Both the position numbers and the translations under genes were made by a program. Below, one piece after another: positions 1 to 11,626 of a stretch of 64,000 bases of DNA. The stretch lies in the NCBI RefSeq assembly GCF_964340395.1, contig NC_135570.1, positions 8,749,322-8,813,321 of the forward strand. Reading direction: 5' to 3'. The notes beneath the pieces are model-generated. The model had not been told where the DNA came from, did no database searches, and saw nothing but the letters and a program-made list of their open reading frames with translations. This DNA is from Glandiceps talaboti (taxonomy: Eukaryota; Hemichordata; Enteropneusta; Spengelidae). How positions within the stretch are numbered: the stretch's first letter is position 1; every line of letters begins with the position of its first letter.

Positions 1-377
1 AAAACATCGTGTTGAAAGTGCCCTCAACGATCAAGGTAAGTAATGCCTTTGTATTAGTATGTGCACTAAGCATTATAGGAAGAAGTACTGTAGCAATGGG
101 CAGTGCCCTCAATGGTCAAAGCTGTGTCTGAGACTTCTATCATTCTGAAGCATAGGGCATGTATACTCCTGTTTTGTATGTACCTTTTTTTGTTTGCAAA
201 TTCAAAACACTGAGAAGTCTGATTTTAAAAAAAATTACCGACTGAATATAAAATTTTTCAAAGGATGTCATTTGTTTATGAATGTATCCTAACATGAGCC
301 TAATTACTCAACTTATCAGTTACTGCCCTTACACTGACACCATCGTCAATCTTTGTGATATTTCAAAACATTTGTAC

Positions 378-3192
378 CTGAACAAGACATCGACGACAAA
401 GTCCTGCTTTAACTAGTGACTTGGCAACCCAGCGTGCTGCATATGCTGCTGAACGGTCCACTTTACTACAATCTTTCCCAGAAAATGCACCTCCTCCGTG
501 AGCTCCCCAGCCACCATACGTGTCTACGATAATCTTACGTCCTGTCAGACCAGCATCACACTGTAGGAAAACATATATCAATTTAAGTTTACTTACCATA
601 CATGTTTTTTCAAATCATATTCATACTCAGTAATAATCAGTTTTTGCATCAAAACCAAAGTTTCTAATTTCTTATGAGTAACATTTTGCCAGTTCAGGTT
701 GACAGGCTTCATCAAACTGTCTGTTTGTTGGCTTTACGGTAGCCCTTAGTCATGGTACAAGGAGTATATTACAAAAGTATACTTCATGTACTTCATGTGT
801 CGTGAAATACTTTGAAATAATTTTAGCTTTCCTGAGAAAACCAATTGTTATTGTTTGATATCACTTGAAATAATTTTAGCTTTCCTGACACAACTAATCG
901 TTGTTATGCAAATCACACAAATAAATTATGCAAATGAGTCTCCATGCTATCAGAACAATGAAGAACATCAATAAGGATCATATACAATTATTCATTTGTT
1001 CAGGACCACCTTTTGCTATAGCTCTGCTAGACAATTGTGTTTCACTCTTAAATGTTAATCTTTATCCAAACTGAACTTTTTATGAAAATTTCTCCACTTG
1101 CACATGAAATTAATTATCTGGTAATTAATCCTACAGGAGGAGGACAAGCCTGGTGACTCTTAACAGGTATTATAATTTTTAATTTTCCCCTTTTGAAAAA
1201 AAAAATATAGCCGTGAAATATAAAGTCAAATGCGGTAATGCACACTTTGAATATCCAGCTGGCATACCATAGAGCTAGCAGGGGAATACAGCAATGCCAG
1301 TGTTTTTGTTAAGGTTGGGGAACCCGAGTAACAGAAAAGGGCAAATGGTTACAAGTGGTATAGTTTCCCATAGCATCTGTCGTAATTTTGTTTGGGAACC
1401 TTGGTAAACTGACATGGCAACCCTGATAGTTTGTACCTACTTACCATTATTAGCAAAAAAAACACATCTACGTCATTAATATTAATGTATTGTTGACAGC
1501 CTGTAAAATGCTGGAATTAATTTCAATGGAAAAACTGTTTGGTAAAAAGAGCAAATTTACATAAATTTCCTGTGAAACTGTATGTAACTGCATTCCAATG
1601 TATAATATTCACTTACTCCTGGACCACCAAATGTGAAAGCACTGGATGGATTCAAATGATAAATTGTCTGGTCATCTAAATATTTAGCAGGTATGACTTC
1701 TTTAATTATCTTCTCTACGAGATCGTGCCTCAATTTCTCTAAGGCCACGTCTTCATCATGTTGGGTTGATAGCAGTACGGTATGTACACGTATTGGTACA
1801 CAGGCTCCTTTGTCTGTTTTGTACTCAATTGTTACCTATTAGTGAAAGAAAAGAGATACAAACAATTAGTACACATGTCTTACATCTTGCAAGGGGTGAT
1901 ATCAATAGTTCAATGTAGGATAAAAACAATAAATTCTTTTACTTTGAGGGTATAGGGGTGTGGGGTTTGAGCAATTTTAGTTTTCATCCTATGAAATCTA
2001 TTTTACTTTTAATAGATATTTTGTACCCTAAATACAAAAATTTCTTTGAAAAAATGTCTAATTGAGAAATGGGAGAGTGCCTGCTATAGTAAATACATGG
2101 TACTAATATAAAAGTAAAGTGTCAACAAAAGAACTATTTTTCACTCACTGCATTCTGGCGCTGCATCCACAGCACTACATACTACTACATACTGATTTTG
2201 TATTCACAGCACTACATACTACTACATACTGACTTTGTATTCACAGCACTACATACTACTACATACTGGATTTGCATTCACAGGCTCAGCACTACATGAT
2301 ACTACTACATACTGGCTTTGCAACCACAGCACTACATACTACTACATACTGGCGCTGCATTCATAGCACTACATACAACTACATACTGATTTGAAATTGA
2401 TTGTGCTGTCTCAAACAATGTTCAATTTATGTTATCAAATTGTGTACATTATCAGTGTCTTTGCTAAGGTTGTGGAACCCTAATAACAGAAAGGAGAGTC
2501 TGGTAATTTTGTTTGGAAACCCAGGTAAACTGACATGGGAACCACAGTAAATTTTACCTACTTACCGCCCTTAACAAAAACACTGCATTATAACAAGTTT
2601 GAGTTCTTCCAATAGGGCGGCAAGTGATGGTTATGTATACTTCAATGAGTAGAATATTATAAGCATATATTCATATTCTGCAGTTACCTCCCAAATGATT
2701 AAAAACCCACCTTGCATCCCTTTCCATATTGGCAAGCAGACCTTTTTTTTAAAGCAAAAAACTATTTTGCTCACCTGACATTTACCATCTGGGCGAAGAT
2801 ATGGCATGGTCCCATCAGCAGCACTATCAGCTAACTTTCTATTCAGTGCATGTGCCAATACCACAGTTAAAGGCATACATTCTTCAGTTTCATCTGTTGC
2901 ATAGCCAAACATAAAACCTTGGTCTCCTGCACCAAACTCTTCAAGGACACGGTTTTCATGAACGGCCTGAGATATCTCAGCAGCCTGTTGTTGTATGGTT
3001 AACATCACATTACAGGTCTTGTAATCGAATCCTGGGAGATATCGATGCAGAATAAAGATGGTGAACAAATAAAAAAGAAATAGTCGGCCAAATGAATCTA
3101 ATAAATTCAGGAAAGATTTTACATATCTACATATTTACATATTATATCTTATATAGGGCAACACCTCTTTTGGTCTTACTTTGCTAAGAACC

Positions 3193-3281
<89 letters not shown>

Positions 3282-6200
3282 AAAAGGGAACACCACTCCA
3301 GGAAATAGAGACATATTCATAAACTCTGGGTTCTGGCGTCACTTCATGATTTTTACATCACCTACAATTAAACAATTTATATGGTATCTTTGCTATGGGC
3401 TATTGCATCATGGGAGGTAACCGAAATGCATTATTCAATGGTTGAACACTGAATATTCATGAGTACAAAATGCTAGGCACTTCAGCTGCTTATAAATGCA
3501 CAAGATCAAATTGATGTTTCTCTGAAATCACAAATAATTACAGGTGATGTAAAATCATGATTTGAAATGACTCTCCAAAACCCATAGTTTATAAAAATGT
3601 CTCTTATAAATTTGTTATTATGTTTCTGTTTAGCTTGTGTTTATACTTCATTTAAAATGTGTTTATAGACAGTCATTTGGGTTACATCGTAACAGTATAA
3701 AGTCAATTCCATTCGATGGTGGCATTGTCAGACAGAGGGAATCCTTCTGTGTTGCACTTGAAAATGAAAATGTTTGAATTAAAACTGCAACTTTTTTGTC
3801 AATCAATCAGTGACAATTAATGAAAGCGCATCACTTTCTTGTACAACATAAGAGTATAGCGGCACTATAAAGTTAGAAGGCTTTCGACAAAAGATACTAC
3901 ATATATTAGATTTATGACACTAAGTCGGTATTGAAATTAAATTTCTCCATGTTGTTATGATATAAAGCAGTCAACTTCGCTTCATATCCCCACACATGTA
4001 CATCCTTAATATTGCTTATCAACCCTTGCTTCTATAGCCATTACATCATATTCTAGGTATATCAGAAAGACAAAAGATTGTACAGTTTGGCCACTAGGAG
4101 TGCTCTTCTGAAGCAGCTTTTGGCACTAGTCACTGTTCCTAAGTATGCAATACATATCTAAGGACAGTTGTAGTTATTTCTATGTTTCCATGTTTCTCAA
4201 GAATCTATATTTCTTTCAATTTTCAACTACAGAGGGCGCACCCTGGTGGTGAATCACAGCCATGAGATATGGCTGAAACTGCGATACACCTTTCACATGT
4301 ACGGCAATGTTTTTGTTCCAAAAGGTATCTTAATTATAATTATTCTCAGTATCGTAATGGAACACAAAAGCATTCATAGTATCATATATTTCTTCTGTTT
4401 GGTGAAATAATTTTATATCTATTATCAATTATGTGCAAAATAGAGTAGGAGCTAATATACCTTTAGAGCTGTGATCGTATCCTATTTCTTTGATTGTATC
4501 TCTTACAATCTTCCCTATGTCAACATTTGCCTTGGATGAGATTTCTCCACCAACCAGTATCAAACCATTGCTGGCAAAACACTCTGAAATCAAAGTTACA
4601 CAATGTCAGTTTATTCTAGAAATGGTAGCAGAAGGTACAATGAGTAAAACTGAAGTAAAGCACTTTCCCTATGTCCTACACTCGTGTATAGCATTCATAT
4701 TACAAGTAAAGGACTTTGTCTATGTGCTACACTCGTTTATAGCATTCATATCAAGTGTTAAAGTATACTGTTTCAATTGGTTTATTTACAAGCCTAGCAT
4801 GTGACCTTTCTAATCTGGTCAATTGGCAAATCACTATACTTCTAAACTTGATATGGATGCTATAAATGATTGTGGTACATACAAAAAATGTTTTACTTTG
4901 GTGTTATGGGTTGTACTTGATATGGATGCTATAAATGATCGTGGTACATACAGACAATGTTTTACTTTGGTGTTATTGGTTGTACTTGATATGGATGCTA
5001 TAAATGATTGTGGTACATACAGACAATGTTTTACTTTGGTGTTATGGGTTGTACTTGATATGGATGCTATAAATGATTGTGGTACATACAGACAATGTTT
5101 TACTTTGGTGTTATGGGTTGTACTTGATATGGATGCTATAAATGATTGTGGTACATACAATGTTTTACTTTGGTGTTATGGGTTGTACTTGATATGGATG
5201 CTATAAATGATTGTGGTACATACAATGTTTTACTTTGGTGTTATGGGTTGTACTTGATATGGATGCTATAAATGATTGTGGTACATACAATGTTTTACTT
5301 TGGTGTTATGGGTTGTACTTGATATGGATGCTATAAATGATCGTGGTACATACAGACAATGTTTTACTTTGGTGTTATGGGTTATACTTGATATGGATGC
5401 TATAAATGATTGTGGTACATACAGACAATGTTTTACTTTGGTGTTATGGGTTGTACTTGATATGGATGCTATAAATGACTGTGGTAGTACATACAGACAA
5501 TGTTTTACTTTGGTGTTATGGGTTGTACTTGATATGGATGCTATAAATGACTGTGGTAGTACATACAGACAATGTTTTACTTTGGTGTTATGGGTTGTAC
5601 TTGATATGGATGCTATTAATGATTGTGGTACATACAGACAATGTTTTACTTTGGTGTTATGGGTTGTACTTGATATGGATGCTATAAATGACTGTGGTAG
5701 TACATACAGACAATGTTTTACTTTGGTGTTATGGGTTGTACTTGATATGGATGCTATAAATGATTGTGGTACATACAGACAATGTTTTACTTTGGTGTTA
5801 TGGGTTATACTTGATATGGATGCTATAAATGATTGTGGTACATACAATGTTTTACTTTGGTGTTATGGGTTATACTTGATATGGATGCTATAAATGATTG
5901 TGGTACATACAATGTTTTACTTTGGTGTTATGGGTTGTACTTGATATGGATGCTATAAATGATTGTGGTACATACAGACAATGTTTTACTTTGGTGTTAT
6001 GGGTGTACAGTTGTCCAGAACTACTGTAAGGATGATGTTCTAGTGAGTCACCACACAGGAAGGGATGGGGACACCAAATTTGACAAGTCACAAGAATTGT
6101 TGTGCATTAGTGTCAGGCAGTGTGCCCTCTAAGTCAATTTGACACACCACTTATGTCCACACACAATTTCTAGTGATGCACCAAAATTTGGTGTTCCCCT

Positions 6201-9200
6201 ATCTCTTACTATGTCAGTGGTGAGTGCGTCATCTAAGCCAACTTGACACACCACTGAAACACACAATTTCTATCTCTTACTATGTGGTGACTCACAAGAA
6301 ATGTCAGTTTTTATCATTTTGACCCACAACAACAAATTTGGCTATCATTAGATGGCACACTTGTGGTGGGTCAGATTTACTGAGGGGGTGCACAGATAAA
6401 CATATTAAAATTCATGTTGCTACCTGCACAAATACAAATACATGGACTGTGACCTCACACACAGGGTTACCAATGGGTCAAATATGTAATGGACTTAGTG
6501 TGATTACTAGCATATGATTGGATAATCCAACTACTGACAAAGATTTGAACTTTGATATAGAGTTTTCATTAACAAATAAATAGTAAAAACACGTATTTTA
6601 CTAAATTACAAGGTTTCAATACTTACCACAGGCAACCTTGGCATCAGGGTCCAATTTCAAAAAAGCATCAAGTACAGCGTCACTGACCTGATCACACATT
6701 TTATCTGTAAAAACATGATTAGAAATAACACAATTATCAAACCTTTCAAAATATCAGTAATCAAGTTTTTTTTCTTCAGAATTATGAAAAATGGATTAGG
6801 TATAGATTTAAACTTGGCTATTCTTCCATCACCTTGGATAATCCAGTTATCCAGTTATTCAAATCACCTTGGATAATCCAGTTATTTAATCCTCTTTCTC
6901 TCAAGGGGTTATTGTTTGTACACAAGTAATTACTAGTTGGGGGAATGAAGATTAAATACACAGCATGGACAACCAACCAACCAATTCAAGTGACTTGTAA
7001 GTCCAGTGTTTTTGCTAAAATTTACTTCTGTAGTCCTGGTTATGAGGAGGGAAGGGTTTGTGCGACATTATGCAATCATTCCTGAGCATAAAAAATGCAG
7101 TGCAGATAAAGTCAGTCTTGCTTTTGTTTCACATTAATTACACGATTGGGACAAGTCTCTTGGTTGAACCAACAAAAGAAGCAAGTCTGGCAAGGACACT
7201 TCAACTGACAAGATTACATCAATTAAGGTCAGCTGTGGAAGATACAGTTAAAATCTGACACCATTTTAATCTGCTTTGCCAATTCTATATCTTTCAATGA
7301 GATTAGATATGACAAAGATCCTTGTATACACTAAGAGTCTAAATCAATGCATTTCAATATCTATGGGAAGTGTATACCACAACCAATCCACAGTCCTATA
7401 AAGAAAACTCAGAATATTTTTTATATTGTTTGTAATTCTACCTTGTTATTCCTCAGCCAGAAAAATGGGAGACACAAATTCAGCAAGACACAGTGAATGA
7501 TAAATTGAGAATATTGTACATGTACATTTGGGTCTAATACATTCCTACATTGTATATAAATAGACTTTTTACCCTTTATTTGAATGTCATATTAACATAA
7601 TGTTACAAAATATTTTGATAAACACTTCTTAATACTTGAAAAGCTTGCACATTTAGTGTCAAAGAGTAAAGTTCAAAGGTCGTGTCTTTCATTCTGATGA
7701 AAGTCCTAGTCATTTGCCTGTCTGACTATACTGAAATTCAAATTCCACATGTTAGCCATATAAATCAACGTCAAGGTGACAGACAACATGTCAGAAATGC
7801 CATTTCAACAGCTTCAGTTATTCAAAGGAAGAATTCTGCTGAAGAAAACTAAGTTCAGTAATTCTGAACCAAAAAAATCCAAATACAGCATCACAAACTG
7901 CAACAAAATCACTTTTTTTATATTCCCAATATATTGTATCAGCAATACGTCATTTGTCCAGGCCAGGATTTCTTTAATTTTTTTCCTCTGTGTTTGAAGG
8001 ATGTCCTAGAATTCCTACTCCTATTTAGTATATATGTATTCTCAACATCACGTTCTATTTTTTAGGACTGAGGTGAGGTGATATTATCTCTAATCTTTGT
8101 ACATCACATTGTATATCTTGATTCTTATTAAATATTTATTTTGTACAAGCCTGACATGCATATAACTGTCTTCAAATGTGTATGTCTGAGTGTGTAAATG
8201 ACAAACTAATGTTTCAAACTAGAGTCACCCACCAATTTCATTTTCCTTTTTCACTTGAAAAGCTGACCCAATGGAATTCAAGACATGATTAACGTGAAAA
8301 TAGTGGTACAAAAAATGCTGAATGTGACTATTTTTCTAATTCAAAATAAAACACAGACATTACTTTGAATTGCATCATGCAATGGCCACTGTACTGTATA
8401 TGGTCATCGTATGTTGTTGATTATCATCAATAAAATAGTAATTTGACAGGGAGGAGTGTGAGCACAGGGGCGTGTAATATTTCATAGATTGTTGTTTTCC
8501 AGGTCTACAGACTGAATATAACAACCTTTTGATTAATATATATTCCTACATGTAAAGGGAATATTTCTTAGTAGTATAGAGATTGATACATTTGTAGCAG
8601 CAAGATTCGTACGATATTTTCCTAAGAAAACGGCATTCTAAGCAATAAGAAAACAACAATGTATGAAATATTACACGCCCCTGTGGGTGTGAGGCGCAGT
8701 TGGGAGACTAAGTAAGTTAAATATAACGGTGTTACATAATGTTTCACATGCACTAGGACAAAACTAAGAACAGCCATCTGCCTGAGTCTATCTATATCTA
8801 CTACAACCACAGTCACTTGTGAGCTAATATTCTATTCTAGGATGGTAATTTTCTAGTCTATGATGATCATAATATTTTCCGGAGCAATCATCGACAACGG
8901 TATTTCTTGAATATTGCCAAATAACGTCATTATTTTGTATTATCATCAATCCTAGAATATTACCATTCTGGAATAGGATATTAGCTCACAAGTGACTGTG
9001 ATGACGTGACTACAACCAAGGTTTCCCTTATTACATCACACTATGGAGGTGTTACTAGTATTATTAGGGTCGTCTGTAAAGCTATCCTGGAATTATTTTA
9101 CATAAATTTTCTTTCCATTGTGTCACATTGTGATGATTTATTTGTAACAGATAGTACGGAGAAGTACACTAAATGAATCGATCTGACGTCTACTCAATTG

Positions 9201-9597
9201 AGAGATCGAAAGATGTGAACTGAATGTGTGGGTACGGGTCTTCGCTCGACAACCCCATTGTGTAAGGTTTTAATAATATGGTGAGCAGTGGATAAAATGA
9301 ACAATGGGTCAACGTATCAAATGCAAATGACATACACTATAGGAAATACTAGACGTGAATACTGAGGATCAATAGATTACTGTAAACAGTGATCAGTGCG
9401 TCTGAATTTCCTGACTGCATCACAGCTAGCTTTGCACCATGCACCGGGGCCCCGCTGTGGAATACACGTGGTTTGGATGCATGGCAAACGGGGAGTTCGA
9501 TTTACGAATTCAAACACTTACCTGGATGTCCTTCTTTCACTGACTCCGATGTGAAAAGGAAAGTGCCATCATCTTCATAGTATCCGTCTCCAGACAT
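378..9597 (-). CDS. MAT2A: S-adenosylmethionine synthetase (methionine adenosyltransferase), 5' six exons; 3' end off window
   Basis: Makes S-adenosylmethionine from methionine and ATP in the cytosol. Exons in transcript order: 9597-9522, 6704-6627, 4583-4461, 3031-2775, 1835-1617, 560-378. All have AG/GT borders and consistent phase, giving 312 codons; about 80 C-terminal residues lie left of base 1. The start is the ATG at 9597, giving [13 protein letters not shown]. Family motifs seen: [19 protein letters not shown] with [31 protein letters not shown] and [11 protein letters not shown]. Two conserved sites differ. The gating-loop QSPDIAQG of human MAT reads QQAAEISQA, and the ATP-site SGRF reads SSAF (residues 242-245), followed by GGPGCDAG instead of GGPQGDAG. 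The frame is intact, so this is not an obvious pseudogene; it may be a diverged paralogue or a lineage variant. Whether it matches vertebrate MAT1A or MAT2A cannot be decided. Introns carry MITEs and a large 69-bp minisatellite. Confidence 0.93.
1893..2450. mobile_element. MITE family I, copy B, with internal minisatellite expansion
   Basis: Lies in the MAT intron between exons 4 and 5. Its left end (GGTGATATCAATAGTTCAAT, then GTAGGATAAAAA) matches the terminal repeat of the element at 20231-20610. The interior matches the reverse complement of that copy, for example AAGTGTCAACAAAAGAACT and CATACTGATTTGAAATTG. The right terminus is not clear, so the right boundary is approximate. Confidence 0.7.
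2166..2385. repeat. 37-bp minisatellite, about 6 units
   Basis: Tandem units built on CACAGCACTACATACTACTA followed by CATACTGRYTTTGYATT, with period 37 near 2170, 2207 and 2244, then more irregular. The same segment occurs once inside the related element at 20340-20400, so the array arose by expansion inside the MITE. Confidence 0.8.
3191..3282. repeat. (GATT)n tetranucleotide microsatellite
   Basis: About 22 uninterrupted GATT/TGAT units directly beside the MITE that starts at 3282, inside a MAT intron. The minus-strand frame reads as Ile-Asn-Gln-Ser repeats, which is only the microsatellite translated. Confidence 0.97.
3282..3606. mobile_element. Fold-back MITE family G, copy 1
   Basis: Long inverted repeats: the left arm GGGAACACCACTCCAGG...CATAAACTCTGGGTTCTGG...CATGATTTTTACATCACCT is mirrored at the right by AGGTGATGTAAAATCATG...CCCATAGTTTATAAAAATG. 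The outermost right end (GGAGTGGTGTT) is missing here. Related copies are at 28875-29196 and 47168-47660. Confidence 0.8.
4640..6005. repeat. 69-bp minisatellite (about 16-17 units) with two inverted diverged units at its left edge
   Basis: From about 4849 to 6005 a unit of about 69 bp repeats. It begins GATATGGATGCTATAAATGA and includes TGTGGTACATACAGACAATG and TTTTACTTTGGTGTTATGGG. Variants of 65 bp lack CAGA; 72-bp variants carry an extra AGT. The 69-bp units keep frame, so long open frames on both strands (for example 4823-5206, 5276-5893 and 5266-5847) are repeat-encoded and not genes. At 4646-4790 two units lie in the opposite orientation; the better-aligned 48 bp are about 77 percent identical to the array's reverse complement. 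The array lies in the MAT intron between exons 2 and 3. Confidence 0.95.
6120..6310. repeat. Irregular direct duplication
   Basis: Segments with TTGACACACCACT, CACACAATTTCTA and ATCTCTTACTATGT occur twice about 110 bp apart. No gene or element boundary is evident. Intronic. Confidence 0.5.
8463..8685. mobile_element. 223-bp MITE with 37-bp terminal inverted repeats
   Basis: The left end CACAGGGGCGTGTAATATTT continues CATAGATTGTTGTTTTC and is repeated inverted at 8649-8685 with one mismatch in 37. The unique centre has no coding potential. Lies in MAT intron 1. Confidence 0.9.
8808..9000. mobile_element. 193-bp MITE with about 40-bp terminal inverted repeats
   Basis: The left end CACAGTCACTTGTGAGCTAA is repeated inverted at the right (TTAGCTCACAAGTGACTGTG). 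The match then extends with a few mismatches through ATTCTAGGATGGTAAT / ATTACCATTCTGGAAT. Placed 122 bp from the preceding MITE in the same intron. Confidence 0.9.
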
Positions 9598-9867
9598 GGT
9601 TACCGTTGCAGCTAGATCACTTCTCGATTAGATAATTTTAAGTATGCAAATTGTACAACGTGGACACAGCTGACTGCTACTTCGCTGAGATCATGAGATC
9701 GTCTGTTGGATACATGTCATGTGCGCACCAAGCCTCTTTGCTCATGCGTGGCGACCTCGCTTGAGGATAAATACGTTGTTTATATACGGTGATATTTTGC
9801 AATTTGAACGGTTTAATGCTATGTAAGATCATTCCTGAGAGCTAGACGACCCAGTCTGCAGACGCCT

Positions 9868-10175
9868 TAGACTCTCTTACAGCCCTCGGAGCTTCGCTTT
9901 ACTAAAATTAAAGCTAAACGAATTATTTTGTATGTACCGATGCCAGCTAATTAATCGTACTCGAATGTCCTTGTACTGTGCGCCCTCATCGACCATGATA
10001 GAGATAACCATTCGTTGACGAACAGATATCTCTAGGTGGTCGATGAGGGCGCATATTACAAGGTTGTTCAGTACGATCATAGAGTACGTTATGTAGATGG
10101 TATCGGTACATACAAAATAATTCATTTAGCGTCCATTTTAGTAAAGCGAAGCTCCGAGGACTGTGAGAGAGTCTA
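9868..10175. mobile_element. 308-bp fold-back element upstream of the MAT gene
   Basis: Nearly the whole segment is an inverted repeat. The left TAGACTCTCTTACAGCCCTC then GGAGCTTCGCTTTACTAAAA returns at the right as TTTTAGTAAAGCGAAGCTCC then GAGGACTGTGAGAGAGTCTA. An inner arm GTATGTACCGAT and a central GCGCCCTCATCGACC / GGTCGATGAGGGCGC pair also match. It lies 270 bp upstream of the MAT start codon, between two divergent genes. Confidence 0.9.
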
Positions 10176-10367
10176 TAGACGACTACACGCGTAAATTAAC
10201 ACACGCACGCACGCACGTTGAACAGCGCCTTCTCAATCGACTGTGAAATTTCTCCTTTTTTAGTAGGCCGTATAGAAATTGGCGTGTCTATCCTTATTTT
10301 CCTTTGGCTTTGTTTTTGTATTTTTACTCAAAAGTTGCTATTCTTCAATATATCCTTAAGCTTATCA

Positions 10368-10387
10368 CCTCCTCTACGTAGAGGAGG
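10368..10387. repeat. Perfect 20-bp palindrome
   Basis: CCTCCTCTACGTAGAGGAGG is a perfect self-complement in the gap between the divergent MAT and sulfotransferase genes. Nothing else nearby suggests a role. Confidence 0.8.
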
Positions 10388-10846
10388 CGATCAGGATAAA
10401 AACGTAAACATCTTCCACGAAGGTTAAATTCAGGCAAAATAACATCTCATCGGATTTTAAGATTAGATCGGCACATATCACTGAGGGATTTATGATGAGT
10501 ATTTCAAAGTTACTCATCAACAAGAATAGGTGTTACAAAAAGAATGGACTTTCTGGAATGTTTGTTTATCAGTGGGAGCGGTTGGAACGGTGGCTCGTGC
10601 AGGTTCACGTGAGATTTGCTACGAGATAAATTGAGACCTTGATTAGAAAAACAAATGGCATTATAGTTTAGTATTAGAATTAGTATGTCGCGTCGCAAAC
10701 CACTAACAGCTCTGGTTTTGCGAGAATGGTCGCGTCGTGGCAACTCAGTTGTAAGGGGAGAATTTTGGTATAAATGTCTTATACTCTCAGCCCAAGTCCG
10801 TTTCCCTTCGTGCGCCCACCGAGCCTGGACTGACTGCTTACATGAC

Positions 10847-10922
10847 GGTGAACGAGTCTATATACTGACTTTGTAGTCCTGCTTACATGACGGTACACGA
10901 GTCTATCTATATTACTGACTTG
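10847..10922. repeat. Short tandem duplication
   Basis: TGCTTACATGACGGTGAACG / AGTCTATATACTGACTT is followed at once by a near copy, TGCTTACATGACGGTACACG / AGTCTATCTATATTACTGACTT. Confidence 0.8.
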
Positions 10923-11626
10923 ACTCTAAACAGGAAGACGTCTTCCTTCGCATTGAGTGAAACTGCGCGATCACAGAAACAAGTGTAATTTTACCCCTTT
11001 CATATAGTGTTGGTTTAATACGTCAATATTAACGATATTATCGTCATTTTATTGTATTCTGATAGAAATATTCTGAGCCATAACTCGGGAAACAAATGCC
11101 TGTGATTAAAACCTACAGTAGTCGAGAGTACGTTGCACTAAATTTCTAAAAACAAACAAGGTTACATGTTCAGAGACATAGTTGAATATCATTGCATGGA
11201 CAGATTTTACGTTGGCAGGGCTTCATCTGTGTAGAATTTAATAACAAATCGAATGATGTATGTGACATGCTTAGCCCGTGCGTCTTTCTCTTAGCCCAGG
11301 CCGTTTTACGACGGGTATGTTTTCTTCACGGATGTGAAACTGGGAAATCTGAAAACGAACATCGACCAAACAAAACCGTATTATGAAAAATCTCACTAAA
11401 ACTATGTTTTTTGAAAGTACAAAACATGCGAGTAGGTAACTTGTAGATTGTAGATAGCATTCTAAAAATAATACTGCAAATATGTTAATGTTATGTACAT
11501 AGCATCTCGTAGGAACACATGAAATAGCGCCCCATTTGACGTGACTCAACTCTGATCGTTTGCAAATGAGATCGATTATCCAGACTGTAATCCCGGCCCG
11601 CCCGAGTGGTATTTCTGGAAAAGGCA

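Noticed and set aside
4823-5893. Long open frames on both strands (about 100-205 codons)
   Set aside because: They are the 69-bp minisatellite translated; 65-bp units shift the frame and no start, splice or homology evidence exists.
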